From Chloroflexota bacterium (GTDB lineage Bacteria; Chloroflexota; Dormibacteria; CF-121): a stretch of DNA of 11,424 bases. The notes beneath the pieces are model-generated. The model was not told the DNA's origin and made no database searches. It was given only the letters and a program-made list of their open reading frames with translations. Below, in pieces: positions 5,218-11,424 of the stretch. The position numbers and the translations under genes were made by a program. The DNA lies in assembly GCA_005882525.1 (NCBI GenBank), contig VBGO01000109.1:1-11424 (forward strand), given 5' to 3'. Position 1 is the stretch's first letter. Each line of letters begins with the position of its first letter.

Positions 5218-7092
5218 ATGGCAAAGAGCTCGGTCAGCGAGGTACCTACGAGCCAGGGCTTCGACTTCATTCGCGAGCTGGGTCAGCAACTGCGAGTCGA
5301 CAGCATCCGGTCGAGCACGGCCGCGGGCTCCGGCCATCCCACCTCATCGATGTCGGCAGCCGACCTGATGGCTGTTCTGATCACCCGGTATTTCCGCTAC
5401 GACTGGAACGACCCCCAGGCACCGACGAATGACCATCTGATCTTTTCCAAGGGCCATGCCTCGCCCCTGCTCTACGCTATCTTCAAGGCGGTTGGCGTTG
5501 TCAGTGATGACGAGTTGCTCACCTTCCGCAAATTCGGTTCGCGGCTCCAGGGTCACCCCACACCGGTGTTCCCCTGGGTTGACGTGGCGACCGGGTCGCT
5601 CGGCCAGGGGTTGCCGATCGGGGTCGGCGTGGCGCTCGCCGGTCGCAAGCTCGATCAGCTGCCGTATCACATCTGGACGCTGACCGGCGATAGCGAGCTG
5701 ACTGAAGGGTCGATCTGGGAGGGCCTCGACAAGGCGAGCTATTACCAGCTCTCGAATTTCACCGCCATCTTCGACATCAACCGGCTTGGCCAGCGCGGCC
5801 CAACCGAATACGAATGGGAAACCGATGTCTACCGTGATCGGGTCCAGGCCTTTGGCTGCCGAGCCATCGTCATCGACGGCCACGACGTGGAGCAGATCGA
5901 CCAGGCGCTGCGCCAGGCCCGCGAGGCCACCGGCAAGCCGACCGTCGTGATCGCCCGGACCGTCAAGGGCAAAGGCTTCAGCGAGATCGAGAACAAGGAT
6001 GGCTGGCACGGCAAGGCGCTACCTGCCGATATGGCCGAGCGCGCCATTACGGAGATGGGCGGGGTGCGACACCTCCGGGTCGATGGCCTGAAGCCGGATC
6101 CCGGCGAGCCCGCCATCAGGGACGCCCGGGTCGAGATCAGGCTTCCCACCTATAAGAAAGGTGACAAGGTGGCCACGCGCAAGGCCTACGGGGATGCGCT
6201 CACGGCGCTGGGTGCCCGACCAACGGTGGTCGCGATGGACGGCGAGGTCAGCAATTCCACCTTTGCGGAGGAGTTCGCCAAGGCCTATCCCGATCGCTTC
6301 TTCGAGGTCTTCATCGCCGAGCAGCAACTGGTCGCCACGGCCGTCGGGATGAGCGTCCGCCACTACATTCCGTTCGCCTCGACCTTCGCAGCCTTCTTCA
6401 GCCGAGCCTCCGACTTCATCCGCATGGCGGCCATCTCACAGGCCAACATCCGGCTCTCCGGCTCCCACGCAGGGGTCGAGATCGGCGAGGACGGCCCGTC
6501 GCAGATGGCGCTCGAGGACCTGGCCATGATGCGGGCGGTCCACGGCTCGACCGTGCTCTATCCGTCGGACGCCACCTCGACCGCCCAGCTGGTGAAAGCC
6601 ATGGCCGACCAGAAAGGGATCAGCTATATCCGCACCACCCGAGGCGCCTACCCGGTGCTCTACGAAGACGGCACCAGGTTCCCGATCGGCGGCTCGAAGT
6701 TGGTCCGCAGCGATCCGGGCGACCGCGTGACCCTGGTCGGCGCCGGCGTGACGCTGCACAACTGTCTAGCCGCGGCCGACGAGTTGGAACGGGAGGGCAT
6801 CAAGACCCGTGTCATCGACCTCTATAGCGTCAAGCCGGTCGATAAGGTGACGCTGCAGGAGGCGGCGGCGCTGACGCGCGGCCGGCTCGTGGTCGTCGAA
6901 GATCACTATCCGGAGGGCGGTCTGGGCGCCGCCGTGATGGAGGCCCTGGCCGCCGACATGGATCCGCCGCGGATCGTGCACCTCGCGGTGCGCGGATTGC
7001 CGGGTTCGGGTAAGCCCACGGAGCTGATGGACAGGGCCGAGATTTCGGCGCGACACATCGTGGCGGCCGCCAGGCGACTGTACGGAATATAG
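5218..7092 (+). CDS. tkt: Transketolase, short (human-like) type
   Basis: This 624-aa thiamine-diphosphate enzyme moves two-carbon ketol units between sugar phosphates in the non-oxidative pentose phosphate pathway. The N-terminal pyrophosphate domain shows G-S-G-H-P-T-S-S (H40), F-S-K-G-H-A-S (H80), T-G-S-L-G-Q-G and the cofactor motif G-D-S-E (157-160) ending at D-I-N (N188). The middle domain has I-A-E-Q-Q with the catalytic Glu at 368, then S-T-F-A-A-F-F and G-E-D-G-P-S-Q-M-A-L-E-D. The C-terminal domain is complete. Length and wording (D-I-N-R-L-G-Q, G-S-H-x-G-V-x-I-G-E-D-G-P-S-Q) match animal transketolases of about 620 aa better than the roughly 660-aa Escherichia coli type. The third residue of G-D-G-E is Ser here. 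It starts at ATG 5218 behind CGGGGTGAG, 45 nt after the helicase and 9 nt before dodecin, so it heads or continues an operon. Confidence 0.95.
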   Translation: MAKSSVSEVPTSQGFDFIRELGQQLRVDSIRSSTAAGSGHPTSSMSAADLMAVLITRYFRYDWNDPQAPTNDHLIFSKGHASPLLYAIFKAVGVVSDDELLTFRKFGSRLQGHPTPVFPWVDVATGSLGQGLPIGVGVALAGRKLDQLPYHIWTLTGDSELTEGSIWEGLDKASYYQLSNFTAIFDINRLGQRGPTEYEWETDVYRDRVQAFGCRAIVIDGHDVEQIDQALRQAREATGKPTVVIARTVKGKGFSEIENKDGWHGKALPADMAERAITEMGGVRHLRVDGLKPDPGEPAIRDARVEIRLPTYKKGDKVATRKAYGDALTALGARPTVVAMDGEVSNSTFAEEFAKAYPDRFFEVFIAEQQLVATAVGMSVRHYIPFASTFAAFFSRASDFIRMAAISQANIRLSGSHAGVEIGEDGPSQMALEDLAMMRAVHGSTVLYPSDATSTAQLVKAMADQKGISYIRTTRGAYPVLYEDGTRFPIGGSKLVRSDPGDRVTLVGAGVTLHNCLAAADELEREGIKTRVIDLYSVKPVDKVTLQEAAALTRGRLVVVEDHYPEGGLGAAVMEALAADMDPPRIVHLAVRGLPGSGKPTELMDRAEISARHIVAAARRLYGI

Positions 7093-7101
7093 GAGGCAGG
7101 G

Positions 7102-7332
7102 ATGGCAGTTCTGAAAATCCTGGAGCTCGTGGGGACCTCGAAGGAAAGCTGGAGCGACGCCGCCCGCGAGGCCGTCAACGAGGCGGCCAAAACCGTCCGC
7201 GGCATCGAGACGGTCGAGGTGGTGCACTCAAAGGCCGTCGTCCAGAACAACCGCTTGACGGAGTACCAGGTGCAGGTCCGGATCGGCTTCCGGATCGAGC
7301 GGACCGGCGCCGCCTCGAAAAAGAAGGCATAA
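7102..7332 (+). CDS. Dodecin family flavin-binding protein
   Basis: This 76-aa protein matches the dodecin family, small subunits that form hollow dodecamers storing or buffering flavins such as FMN, riboflavin or lumichrome. It has the usual opening L-E-L-V-G-T-S-K-E-S-W, the helix D-A-A-R-E-A-V-N-E-A-A-K-T-V-R, and strands ending Y-Q-V-Q-V-R-I-G-F-R-I. Q56 aligns with the flavin-contacting Gln of the halobacterial protein. The flavin-stacking Trp of that protein and of W-F-E-V-type bacterial dodecins aligns with T37, so ligand binding may differ. A short basic tail (S-K-K-K-A) is added. A strong ribosome-binding site AGGAGG (7091-7096) overlaps the end of transketolase, showing cotranscription with it. 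Confidence 0.92.
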   Translation: MAVLKILELVGTSKESWSDAAREAVNEAAKTVRGIETVEVVHSKAVVQNNRLTEYQVQVRIGFRIERTGAASKKKA

Positions 7333-7345
7333 GGGCTCGCCGGCA

Positions 7346-8158
7346 TTGCTGCGACGGCTCTTTGGCACGCCCGATCAGGCGCGCGTCTTCCTACGTCCCG
7401 GTGTCACCTTGGAACGGAGCATTCTGCAGGCGCATCGCCGGCGCCACCGGGCCGTACCCGGCGAGCGCAAGGCGGGCCAGACGGCCAACTTCATCATCTT
7501 CACCGACCGGACACCGGAGGGTGACGCGGCGGCCGAGGCCATGTTGAAGGATGCCGAGGACGATTATGTCGCCGTGCAGCAATGGTTTGGCGGTCTGACG
7601 CCACCCGGCCTACCGTTTTATGTCTACACGGATCCGAACGCTGGCGGCGCCTATCACATCACCTGCGCTGGAACCGACATCCATGTCCTTCCGGACCGCG
7701 TTGCCGCACCGGGATTCCTCGCCGCCGAGATCGTCGAGGTCTTCGAGGACGCGATCCACAAAGGCTGGGACTGCGGCCACGTCAATGGCGAAGCGCTGTC
7801 GCGCGTCCTCGCCTTCGATCGGCACCCCGAAATCGCCGGCGACTTCAACCAGACCGAGCAGGACTGGTGGGCACAAGGACACCGGGATTACGTCAACGAC
7901 AATTCCGCGGGTGACACCGATCAGATCGCCGCCGGATGCGGTGACCTCTTCCTCTACTACGTGCACTCGCAGCTGACCTTCGACTGGCCGGCGATCTCCG
8001 CTGCTGGCGGTGCAACCCTGGGTGCCTGCTACCAGGCGCTGGCGGGGTACGACCCGATCCAGGGCTTCAGGGACTTCATCGCGGCATTGACGACGATCGA
8101 CAAGGCCGGAACGCTAGCGCTTCCCCCGTCCGGCAACCCGTTTCCGCTCAAGACCTAG
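7346..8158 (+). CDS. Uncharacterised 270-aa protein
   Basis: The frame starts at TTG 7346, 13 nt after dodecin, with a weak AAGGG upstream; a TTG near residue 22 is an alternative. I do not recognise a named family. There is no signal peptide or membrane segment, so it is probably cytosolic. Notable stretches are W-F-G-G-L-T-P-P-G-L-P-F-Y-V-Y, A-A-E-I-V-E-V-F-E-D-A followed by G-W-D-C-G-H-V-N-G-E-A-L-S-R-V-L-A, and G-D-L-F-L-Y-Y-V-H-S-Q-L-T-F-D-W. The layout resembles peptidase-like proteins in which a helix carries the active site before a G-W-G-like segment, but the helix has E-I-V-E-V in place of H-E-x-x-H, so no zinc site is evident. A catalytically dead peptidase fold is only a guess. 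Last gene of the transketolase-dodecin operon; its stop overlaps the stop of the converging gene. Confidence 0.8.
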   Translation: MLRRLFGTPDQARVFLRPGVTLERSILQAHRRRHRAVPGERKAGQTANFIIFTDRTPEGDAAAEAMLKDAEDDYVAVQQWFGGLTPPGLPFYVYTDPNAGGAYHITCAGTDIHVLPDRVAAPGFLAAEIVEVFEDAIHKGWDCGHVNGEALSRVLAFDRHPEIAGDFNQTEQDWWAQGHRDYVNDNSAGDTDQIAAGCGDLFLYYVHSQLTFDWPAISAAGGATLGACYQALAGYDPIQGFRDFIAALTTIDKAGTLALPPSGNPFPLKT

Positions 8159-8460
8159 GAACGTCGGATCGGGCGGGCCTTCGGCTTCGCGCGGAGCCGC
8201 TCAGTTTCGTTACGCAAGTCCGTAACCAGGCGGGATTCCAGCCGGAGTAATCCGTGCAAATGGTGGATCTCTGCTTTCAGAGCTGATATTCGCTCGGCTT
8301 TGGGCGTGTTGGTCGCTACTTGGTCCTGATTGAGCATTTCCAGGCAGAGATAGACGCACTCGTTGCAGATGTAGACCGCGGGACCAGCCACGATCTTCCG
8401 AACGTGCGACTCCTTTTTACCGCAGAAGGAGCAGCGAAGAGGGCTCCTCCGGTCCGTCAT
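8155..8460 (-). CDS. Small protein with stand-alone ClpX-type C4 zinc finger and coiled coil
   Basis: This 101-aa protein starts at ATG 8460; the frame is open to 8526 upstream but that part looks non-coding. Residues 9-44 match the ClpX zinc-binding domain: C10-x2-C13 and C32-x2-C35 with the typical A-V-Y-I-C-N-E-C-V-Y-L-C-L-E-M-L. In ClpX this domain dimerises and binds substrates and adaptors. Here the AAA+ ATPase is absent; the rest is a charged helix (about 53-92) with heptad-like leucines, probably a coiled coil, and a basic end. It could act as an adaptor or inhibitor of ClpXP, or as a nucleic-acid-binding regulator; nothing decides between these. It lies 62 nt downstream of the metallopeptidase gene and converges on the unknown gene, sharing the four bases CTAG at 8155-8158. 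Confidence 0.85.
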   Translation of the reverse strand: MTDRRSPLRCSFCGKKESHVRKIVAGPAVYICNECVYLCLEMLNQDQVATNTPKAERISALKAEIHHLHGLLRLESRLVTDLRNETERLRAKPKARPIRRS

Positions 8461-8466
8461 GGCGAC

Positions 8467-8472
8467 AGCGTA
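8467..8472 (-). promoter_or_regulatory. Candidate -10 box for a leaderless transcript of the ClpX-finger gene
   Basis: On the minus strand TACGCT (8472 down to 8467) stands exactly six bases before ATG 8460, so transcription would start at or beside the A of the start codon. The same hexamer is the -10 of the promoter at 361-389. There is no Shine-Dalgarno before this ATG. No good -35 is visible at 17 bp. Confidence 0.35.
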
Positions 8473-8522
8473 CAAGAGGATGACCCGTGGCCCCACGCGC
8501 CGGCACTGGGGGGGTCGCAGGC

Positions 8523-9236
8523 TCAATACGGCAGCTCGTCTTCGGCCATCCCGAAGTGGTGGCCGACTTCGTGCCGCATCGTCTCACGCACCTGTTCGGC
8601 GAGCTCGGCGTCGTCGGCCACGATGTTCTCGTGGTTTCGCTGGTAGAGGACGATTCGTTCGGGCAGGCCGTGCTCGAGCGCGGTTGCGCCCTCGTAGAGT
8701 CCGAGCAGGTCCGGATCTTCGCCCTCCCGGACGGCGTCGATGTCCGGCAGGTCATCCACTACGATCATGGTGTTCGTCAGCTGGCGTTGGAAGGCTTCCG
8801 GGATGCTGGCCAGCGCCGCCTCAGCCAGCCGGGCAAAGCGATCGCGCGAGACCCGGTGCGGAACCACGTAAGCGTCTGGCCGTAACGCGGCGGCGCGGTG
8901 AAAGGCCGTCATCGCCTCCGGATGCTTCAGCCAGATGCGCACCCGTCCGAGCAGGTTCCAGGTGGCAGCGTCCTCTTCCTGTGCCAGCGCCTGCTGCGCG
9001 AAATCCGCCGCCGCCGGCATGCCGCCCGCGCGGTAAGCGAGCTGGGCGGCCAGCCGCAACCATCCGGCGTCCACCTGCGCCGGCAGGGCGCGCAGCTCCT
9101 CCAGCGCGTCCGAAAACCTTTCGGCAATTGTTTCGATCGCGCCATCCGTGTCACCGTCGCGAGCCTGTTGTAGGGCCTTCACCAGCCGGTCTCTGGGGCT
9201 CGGCGCGCCGCCGCGAAACCAGCGGCTAAGCGGCAT
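8523..9236 (-). CDS. TPR-containing metallopeptidase family (zincin) protein
   Basis: This 237-aa protein starts at ATG 9236. The open frame extends to 9443, but that part is antisense to the DUF1444 gene. Residues about 15-130 are Ala/Leu-rich helices with two tetratricopeptide-like repeats (one ending W-N-L-L-G-R-V-R-I-W, the next A-F-H-R-A-A-A-L-R-P). The C-terminal part, about 135-237, matches the small zincin family typified by Pfam Zincin_1 (PF06262): V-V-D-D-L-P-D, L-L-G-L-Y-E-G, L-P-E-R-I-V-L-Y-Q-R-N and the metal site H-E-V-G-H-H-F-G (222-229). Family members are usually only this C-terminal domain of some 120-130 aa, so the TPR half is an addition, likely for partner recognition. 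There is no signal peptide, so it is predicted cytosolic. The substrate is unknown. It lies upstream of the ClpX-finger gene on the same strand and diverges from the DUF1444 gene. Confidence 0.85.
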   Translation of the reverse strand: MPLSRWFRGGAPSPRDRLVKALQQARDGDTDGAIETIAERFSDALEELRALPAQVDAGWLRLAAQLAYRAGGMPAAADFAQQALAQEEDAATWNLLGRVRIWLKHPEAMTAFHRAAALRPDAYVVPHRVSRDRFARLAEAALASIPEAFQRQLTNTMIVVDDLPDIDAVREGEDPDLLGLYEGATALEHGLPERIVLYQRNHENIVADDAELAEQVRETMRHEVGHHFGMAEDELPY

Positions 9237-9309
9237 GCCCGGTCCGGCCGGCGTCCTGCAAGCCTGCCATCCGCACCCCGTTACATCGGCAATGGGCCAG
9301 CAGACGACG

Positions 9310-10095
9310 ATGAATGCCCACGACTTCGAGAACCACGTCCTCAAGCGCTTGACGGCGCTGCGCCCGGGTTGGACCGTGAAGAAGGGGCCCGAGCCGTTCC
9401 AGCTCACCATCCGCCGCGTCCGCGAAACCGACCTGCGCTTCAACCTCGACAGCTTCTACCAGCAGTACCGCGAGCAACCGACTGCGCTCGACCGGCTCTT
9501 CGCCGCCCGGCTGCGCCGGCTGGACCAGGAGTGCGACAGTGAGGCACTCTTCGGTGCCCCCTTGATCCTTCCCGTGCTGCGGCCGGCCAGCTTTCTCGAG
9601 TCGGCCGGTGGCCCGGTCGTTTACCGCCGGATGTTGGGTGACCTGGTGGTCACCTACGCCGCCCACTATGCGCAGGGAATGCGCTACCTGTTGCCGCAGG
9701 ACCTGGCGGCCTGGAACGTCGGACGGGACCACCTGGAAGTCATCGCCCTCAGCAACCTGGCGTTGATGTTCCGCAACGGCATGAAGTTCACCGGCCTGGA
9801 AACCGACAAAGAGGGGCGTCCGCAGATGCTGATGCTCAGCTACGTCGATCCCCGGCCCTACGGGGCGGCGCTGATGCTGCTCCCTGAGGTCTGGGCGTGG
9901 CTGGAAGAGATGCTGGAGGACGTGCCCGTCCTGGGGGTGCCGGAGCGCGGGTCGCTGATCGCCGCCGGGCAGCAGGCCCAGCTGATGGGCCGCCTCCGCC
10001 ATGACGTCCAGGAGCGTCATCGCGAGGCCGCCTTCCCGGTCTCCGACCACCTGTTCTGCGTCGAGAACGGCCGCATCCGGCAGTTCGCCCGCTAG
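9310..10095 (+). CDS. DUF1444 family protein
   Basis: The 261-aa reading starts at ATG 9310 (M-N-A-H-D-F); ATG 9292 would give 267 aa. Neither has a clear ribosome-binding site. The still longer frame from 9148 runs into the divergent peptidase gene and is rejected. Length, the opening D-F-E-N-H-V-L-K-R-L, the central P-V-L-R-P-A-S-F, the segment V-V-T-Y-A-A-H-Y-A-Q-G-M-R-Y-L-L-P and the end D-H-L-F-C-V-E-N-G match the DUF1444 family (Bacillus YtpQ-like), whose function is unknown. It is soluble, with no signal peptide or membrane segment. It is transcribed away from the metallopeptidase gene across about 73 bp and towards the rhomboid gene, whose stop is 26 nt away. Confidence 0.82.
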   Translation: MNAHDFENHVLKRLTALRPGWTVKKGPEPFQLTIRRVRETDLRFNLDSFYQQYREQPTALDRLFAARLRRLDQECDSEALFGAPLILPVLRPASFLESAGGPVVYRRMLGDLVVTYAAHYAQGMRYLLPQDLAAWNVGRDHLEVIALSNLALMFRNGMKFTGLETDKEGRPQMLMLSYVDPRPYGAALMLLPEVWAWLEEMLEDVPVLGVPERGSLIAAGQQAQLMGRLRHDVQERHREAAFPVSDHLFCVENGRIRQFAR

Positions 10096-10120
10096 CGCGA
10101 CCCGCCGGCGATGAGCGCCA

Positions 10121-10139
10121 CTACGGGTATCCCCCGTAG
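10121..10139. terminator. Inverted repeat between converging genes, possible weak bidirectional terminator
   Basis: CTACGGG (10121-10127) and CCCGTAG (10133-10139) form a perfect 7-bp stem with a TATCC loop. It overlaps the last codons of the rhomboid gene and lies 26 nt after the DUF1444 stop. No T-run follows on either strand, so termination here is uncertain. Confidence 0.3.
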
Positions 10140-10786
10140 CCCGGGTGCGGGTCCGGATGTTCACGCGGCCGCAGCAGGATGGCCAGGATCAGCCCGCTGG
10201 CGAATCCGCCCACATGGGCGAAGAACGCCACGCCGCCACCGACGACCCCGAGGTTGAGGTAGGCGTTGAGCACTTGCAGCAGGATCCAGTACCCGATGAA
10301 GACGTACGCGGAAAGGGTGATGAAGAAGAAGGGCACGATGAAAGTCAGCACCCGCGCCCGCGGGAAGTAGACGACATAGGCCGCCAGGATGCCGGAGATC
10401 GCTCCGCTGGCGCCCAGCATGGGTATGGTCGACGTCGGGGTGATGTAGACCTGCAGCAGGCTGCCGGCGATCCCCGAGACGAAATAGAGGATCACGAACC
10501 TGATCTCGCCCACCCGGTCCTCGACATTGTTGCCGAAGATCCAGAGGAAGAGCATGTTGCCGGCCACGTGCAGCAGGCTGGCATGGAGGAACATCGAGGT
10601 GATCAGGGTGCCCAGGTGGCGCCCCGCCGTGATGTCGGCCGGGACGACCGCGTAGCGCGCGATGGCGGTCTCATCCATCACCGGGTTTTGCGCCAGGTAG
10701 AAATAGACACCGATGTTGATCAGGATCAGGCCCCAGGTCAGGAGCGAGGGCCGGCGGGTCGGGTTGTAGTCCCGAAGAGGGATCAC
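10121..10786 (-). CDS. Rhomboid family intramembrane serine protease
   Basis: This 221-aa membrane protein starts at GTG 10786. Rhomboids cut transmembrane substrates inside the membrane with a Ser-His dyad. The catalytic serine sits in G-A-S-G (S127) and the histidine in F-F-A-H-V-G-G-F (H191). The H-V-A-G-N segment (H73, N77) supplies the oxyanion-side Asn, followed by M-L-F-L-W-I-F-G-N-N-V-E-D, as in the family. Six or so hydrophobic segments are visible, at about 15-32, 60-85, 96-115, 124-142, 147-172 and 183-205. The cytosolic tail is short and Pro/Gly-rich. The start overlaps the stop of the upstream aldolase gene by four bases (GTGA on the minus strand), so translation is probably coupled. 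Substrates are unknown; LAxTG proteins are not an expected target. Confidence 0.93.
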   Translation of the reverse strand: MIPLRDYNPTRRPSLLTWGLILINIGVYFYLAQNPVMDETAIARYAVVPADITAGRHLGTLITSMFLHASLLHVAGNMLFLWIFGNNVEDRVGEIRFVILYFVSGIAGSLLQVYITPTSTIPMLGASGAISGILAAYVVYFPRARVLTFIVPFFFITLSAYVFIGYWILLQVLNAYLNLGVVGGGVAFFAHVGGFASGLILAILLRPREHPDPHPGYGGYP

Positions 10787-11424
10787 GAGGCGAGAGCCCT
10801 GGGCATGAGTTTGGCGTCCTCCAGGAGATGCCGAAGGGCGGGGAGCTCACTCGCGGCTAACGGTGGCAGCGGCATTCTCGGGTCCCCGTGGTCGTAGCCC
10901 AGGAGCCCCAGGGCGGCCTTGAGGCCGGGGACCCCGTAGCCAGCCGTCAGGGCTTGCCCAAGCGGCGCGATTGTGCGCTGCAGCTGCCGCGCCTGGTCGG
11001 TGCGGCCCTCCAGCCATGCCGTCCGGATGCCGGCCGCGGCCTGCGGAGCCAGGTTGGCCAGCGCCGCAATCGCGCCATCCGCCCCGGCGTCGAATGCGTC
11101 AACCATCCTCTCGCCTGCGCCCGCGAGAAGGATGAAGCCGGGCCCGAGCTCTTGTCGCAATCGGGGTAGCCGTGCGATGTCACCGGATGAGTCCTTGAGC
11201 CCGGCAATGTTCGGGTGCCCGGTGAGCTGGACAATCCAGTCGGCGCCCAGGTCATAACCCATGTGCACCGGAACGTTGTAGATCAGGATCGGGATCGGGC
11301 TCGCCTCGGCTAGCGCGTGGTAGTGGGCGCGCAGCGCCTCCACTGTGAGGTGGCGCCGGTAGTAGCTAGGGGCGATGACGAGCGCGGCCTCCGCGCCTTC
11401 CGCCGCTGCGGCGCGGGTGCGTTC
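10783..11424 (-). CDS. DapA-superfamily aldolase (dihydrodipicolinate synthase/4-hydroxy-2-oxoglutarate aldolase type), 5' end outside window
   Basis: The C-terminal 213 residues are visible and the frame is open through the window edge, so the GTG at 11343 is not the start. The family forms a Schiff base between a lysine and pyruvate or a keto acid. The lysine is in G-L-K-D-S-S-G-D (codon 11194-11196) and the catalytic tyrosine in I-Y-N-V-P (codon 11278-11280). The upstream A-P-S-Y-Y-R-R-H-L-T also fits, as does the end, G-V-P-G-L-K-A-A-L-G-L-L-G-Y. The wording of the middle (S-P-I-P-I-L-I-Y-N-V-P, G-H-P-N-I-A-G-L-K-D-S) and of the tail resembles 4-hydroxy-2-oxoglutarate aldolases at least as much as lysine-pathway DapA, so the substrate is left open. 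It is upstream of and overlapping the rhomboid gene. Confidence 0.9.
   Translation of the reverse strand, partial: ERTRAAAAEGAEAALVIAPSYYRRHLTVEALRAHYHALAEASPIPILIYNVPVHMGYDLGADWIVQLTGHPNIAGLKDSSGDIARLPRLRQELGPGFILLAGAGERMVDAFDAGADGAIAALANLAPQAAAGIRTAWLEGRTDQARQLQRTIAPLGQALTAGYGVPGLKAALGLLGYDHGDPRMPLPPLAASELPALRHLLEDAKLMPRALAS

Noticed and set aside
9148..9291. Longer N-terminus of the DUF1444 protein
   Set aside because: It would overlap the start of the divergent metallopeptidase gene, and its translation is Pro/Arg-rich without family similarity.
9237..9443. Longer N-terminus of the metallopeptidase on the minus strand
   Set aside because: It is antisense to the conserved start of the DUF1444 gene; the TPR-like helices begin only after Met at 9236.
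10145..10897. A 250-codon plus-strand frame opposite the rhomboid gene
   Set aside because: Its translation is His/Asp/Glu/Gln-rich, typical of the antisense of a hydrophobic GC-rich gene. The minus-strand rhomboid has full catalytic motifs.

Overview
The window is high-GC bacterial chromosomal DNA. It uses GTG and TTG starts beside ATG. The organism is probably a Gram-positive-type (monoderm) member of the Terrabacteria: two surface proteins end in an L-A-N-T-G sorting signal of the LAxTG kind known from class E sortases of high-GC lineages. Actinomycetota, or Chloroflexota and relatives such as Dormibacterota, fit. The sequence alone does not fix the phylum.

Left part (1-3514) looks accessory. 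It holds the 3' end of one LAxTG-anchored low-complexity protein with its terminator, then a complete paralogue (479-2071) with its own near-consensus promoter. That paralogue has five and a partial copies of a 90-bp in-frame repeat, three copies of a 60-bp repeat, and a terminator. A phosphotransferase of the aminoglycoside-phosphotransferase/choline-kinase fold (2168-3514) follows. A tRNA-Glu(TTC) gene at 3562-3633 closes this part.

Middle part (3634-8158) is a rightward housekeeping run. A 246-nt leader region holds a short direct repeat, a possible extended -10 promoter, a stem-loop and a possible Shine-Dalgarno-sequestering element. It precedes a DEAD-box-family RNA helicase whose motif II reads D-E-G-D. 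After 45 nt comes a transketolase of the short, human-like type. Dodecin follows after 9 nt and an uncharacterised 270-aa protein after 13 nt. Transketolase, dodecin and the unknown gene are very likely one operon, and the helicase may be part of it.

Right part (8155-11424) contains a leftward pair: a TPR-zincin metallopeptidase, then a small protein with a stand-alone ClpX-type zinc finger. The stop codon of the small gene overlaps the stop of the unknown gene. A DUF1444-family gene diverges from the peptidase. A leftward pair from the window edge, a DapA-superfamily aldolase and a rhomboid protease, overlap by 4 nt and so are probably translationally coupled. Three of the genes here point to protein quality control or proteolysis, but only the pairings visible in the sequence support a link.

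No insertion sequence, CRISPR array, integrase or phage gene was seen. The many long open frames opposite the repeat region are artefacts of GC content and of repeat lengths divisible by three.
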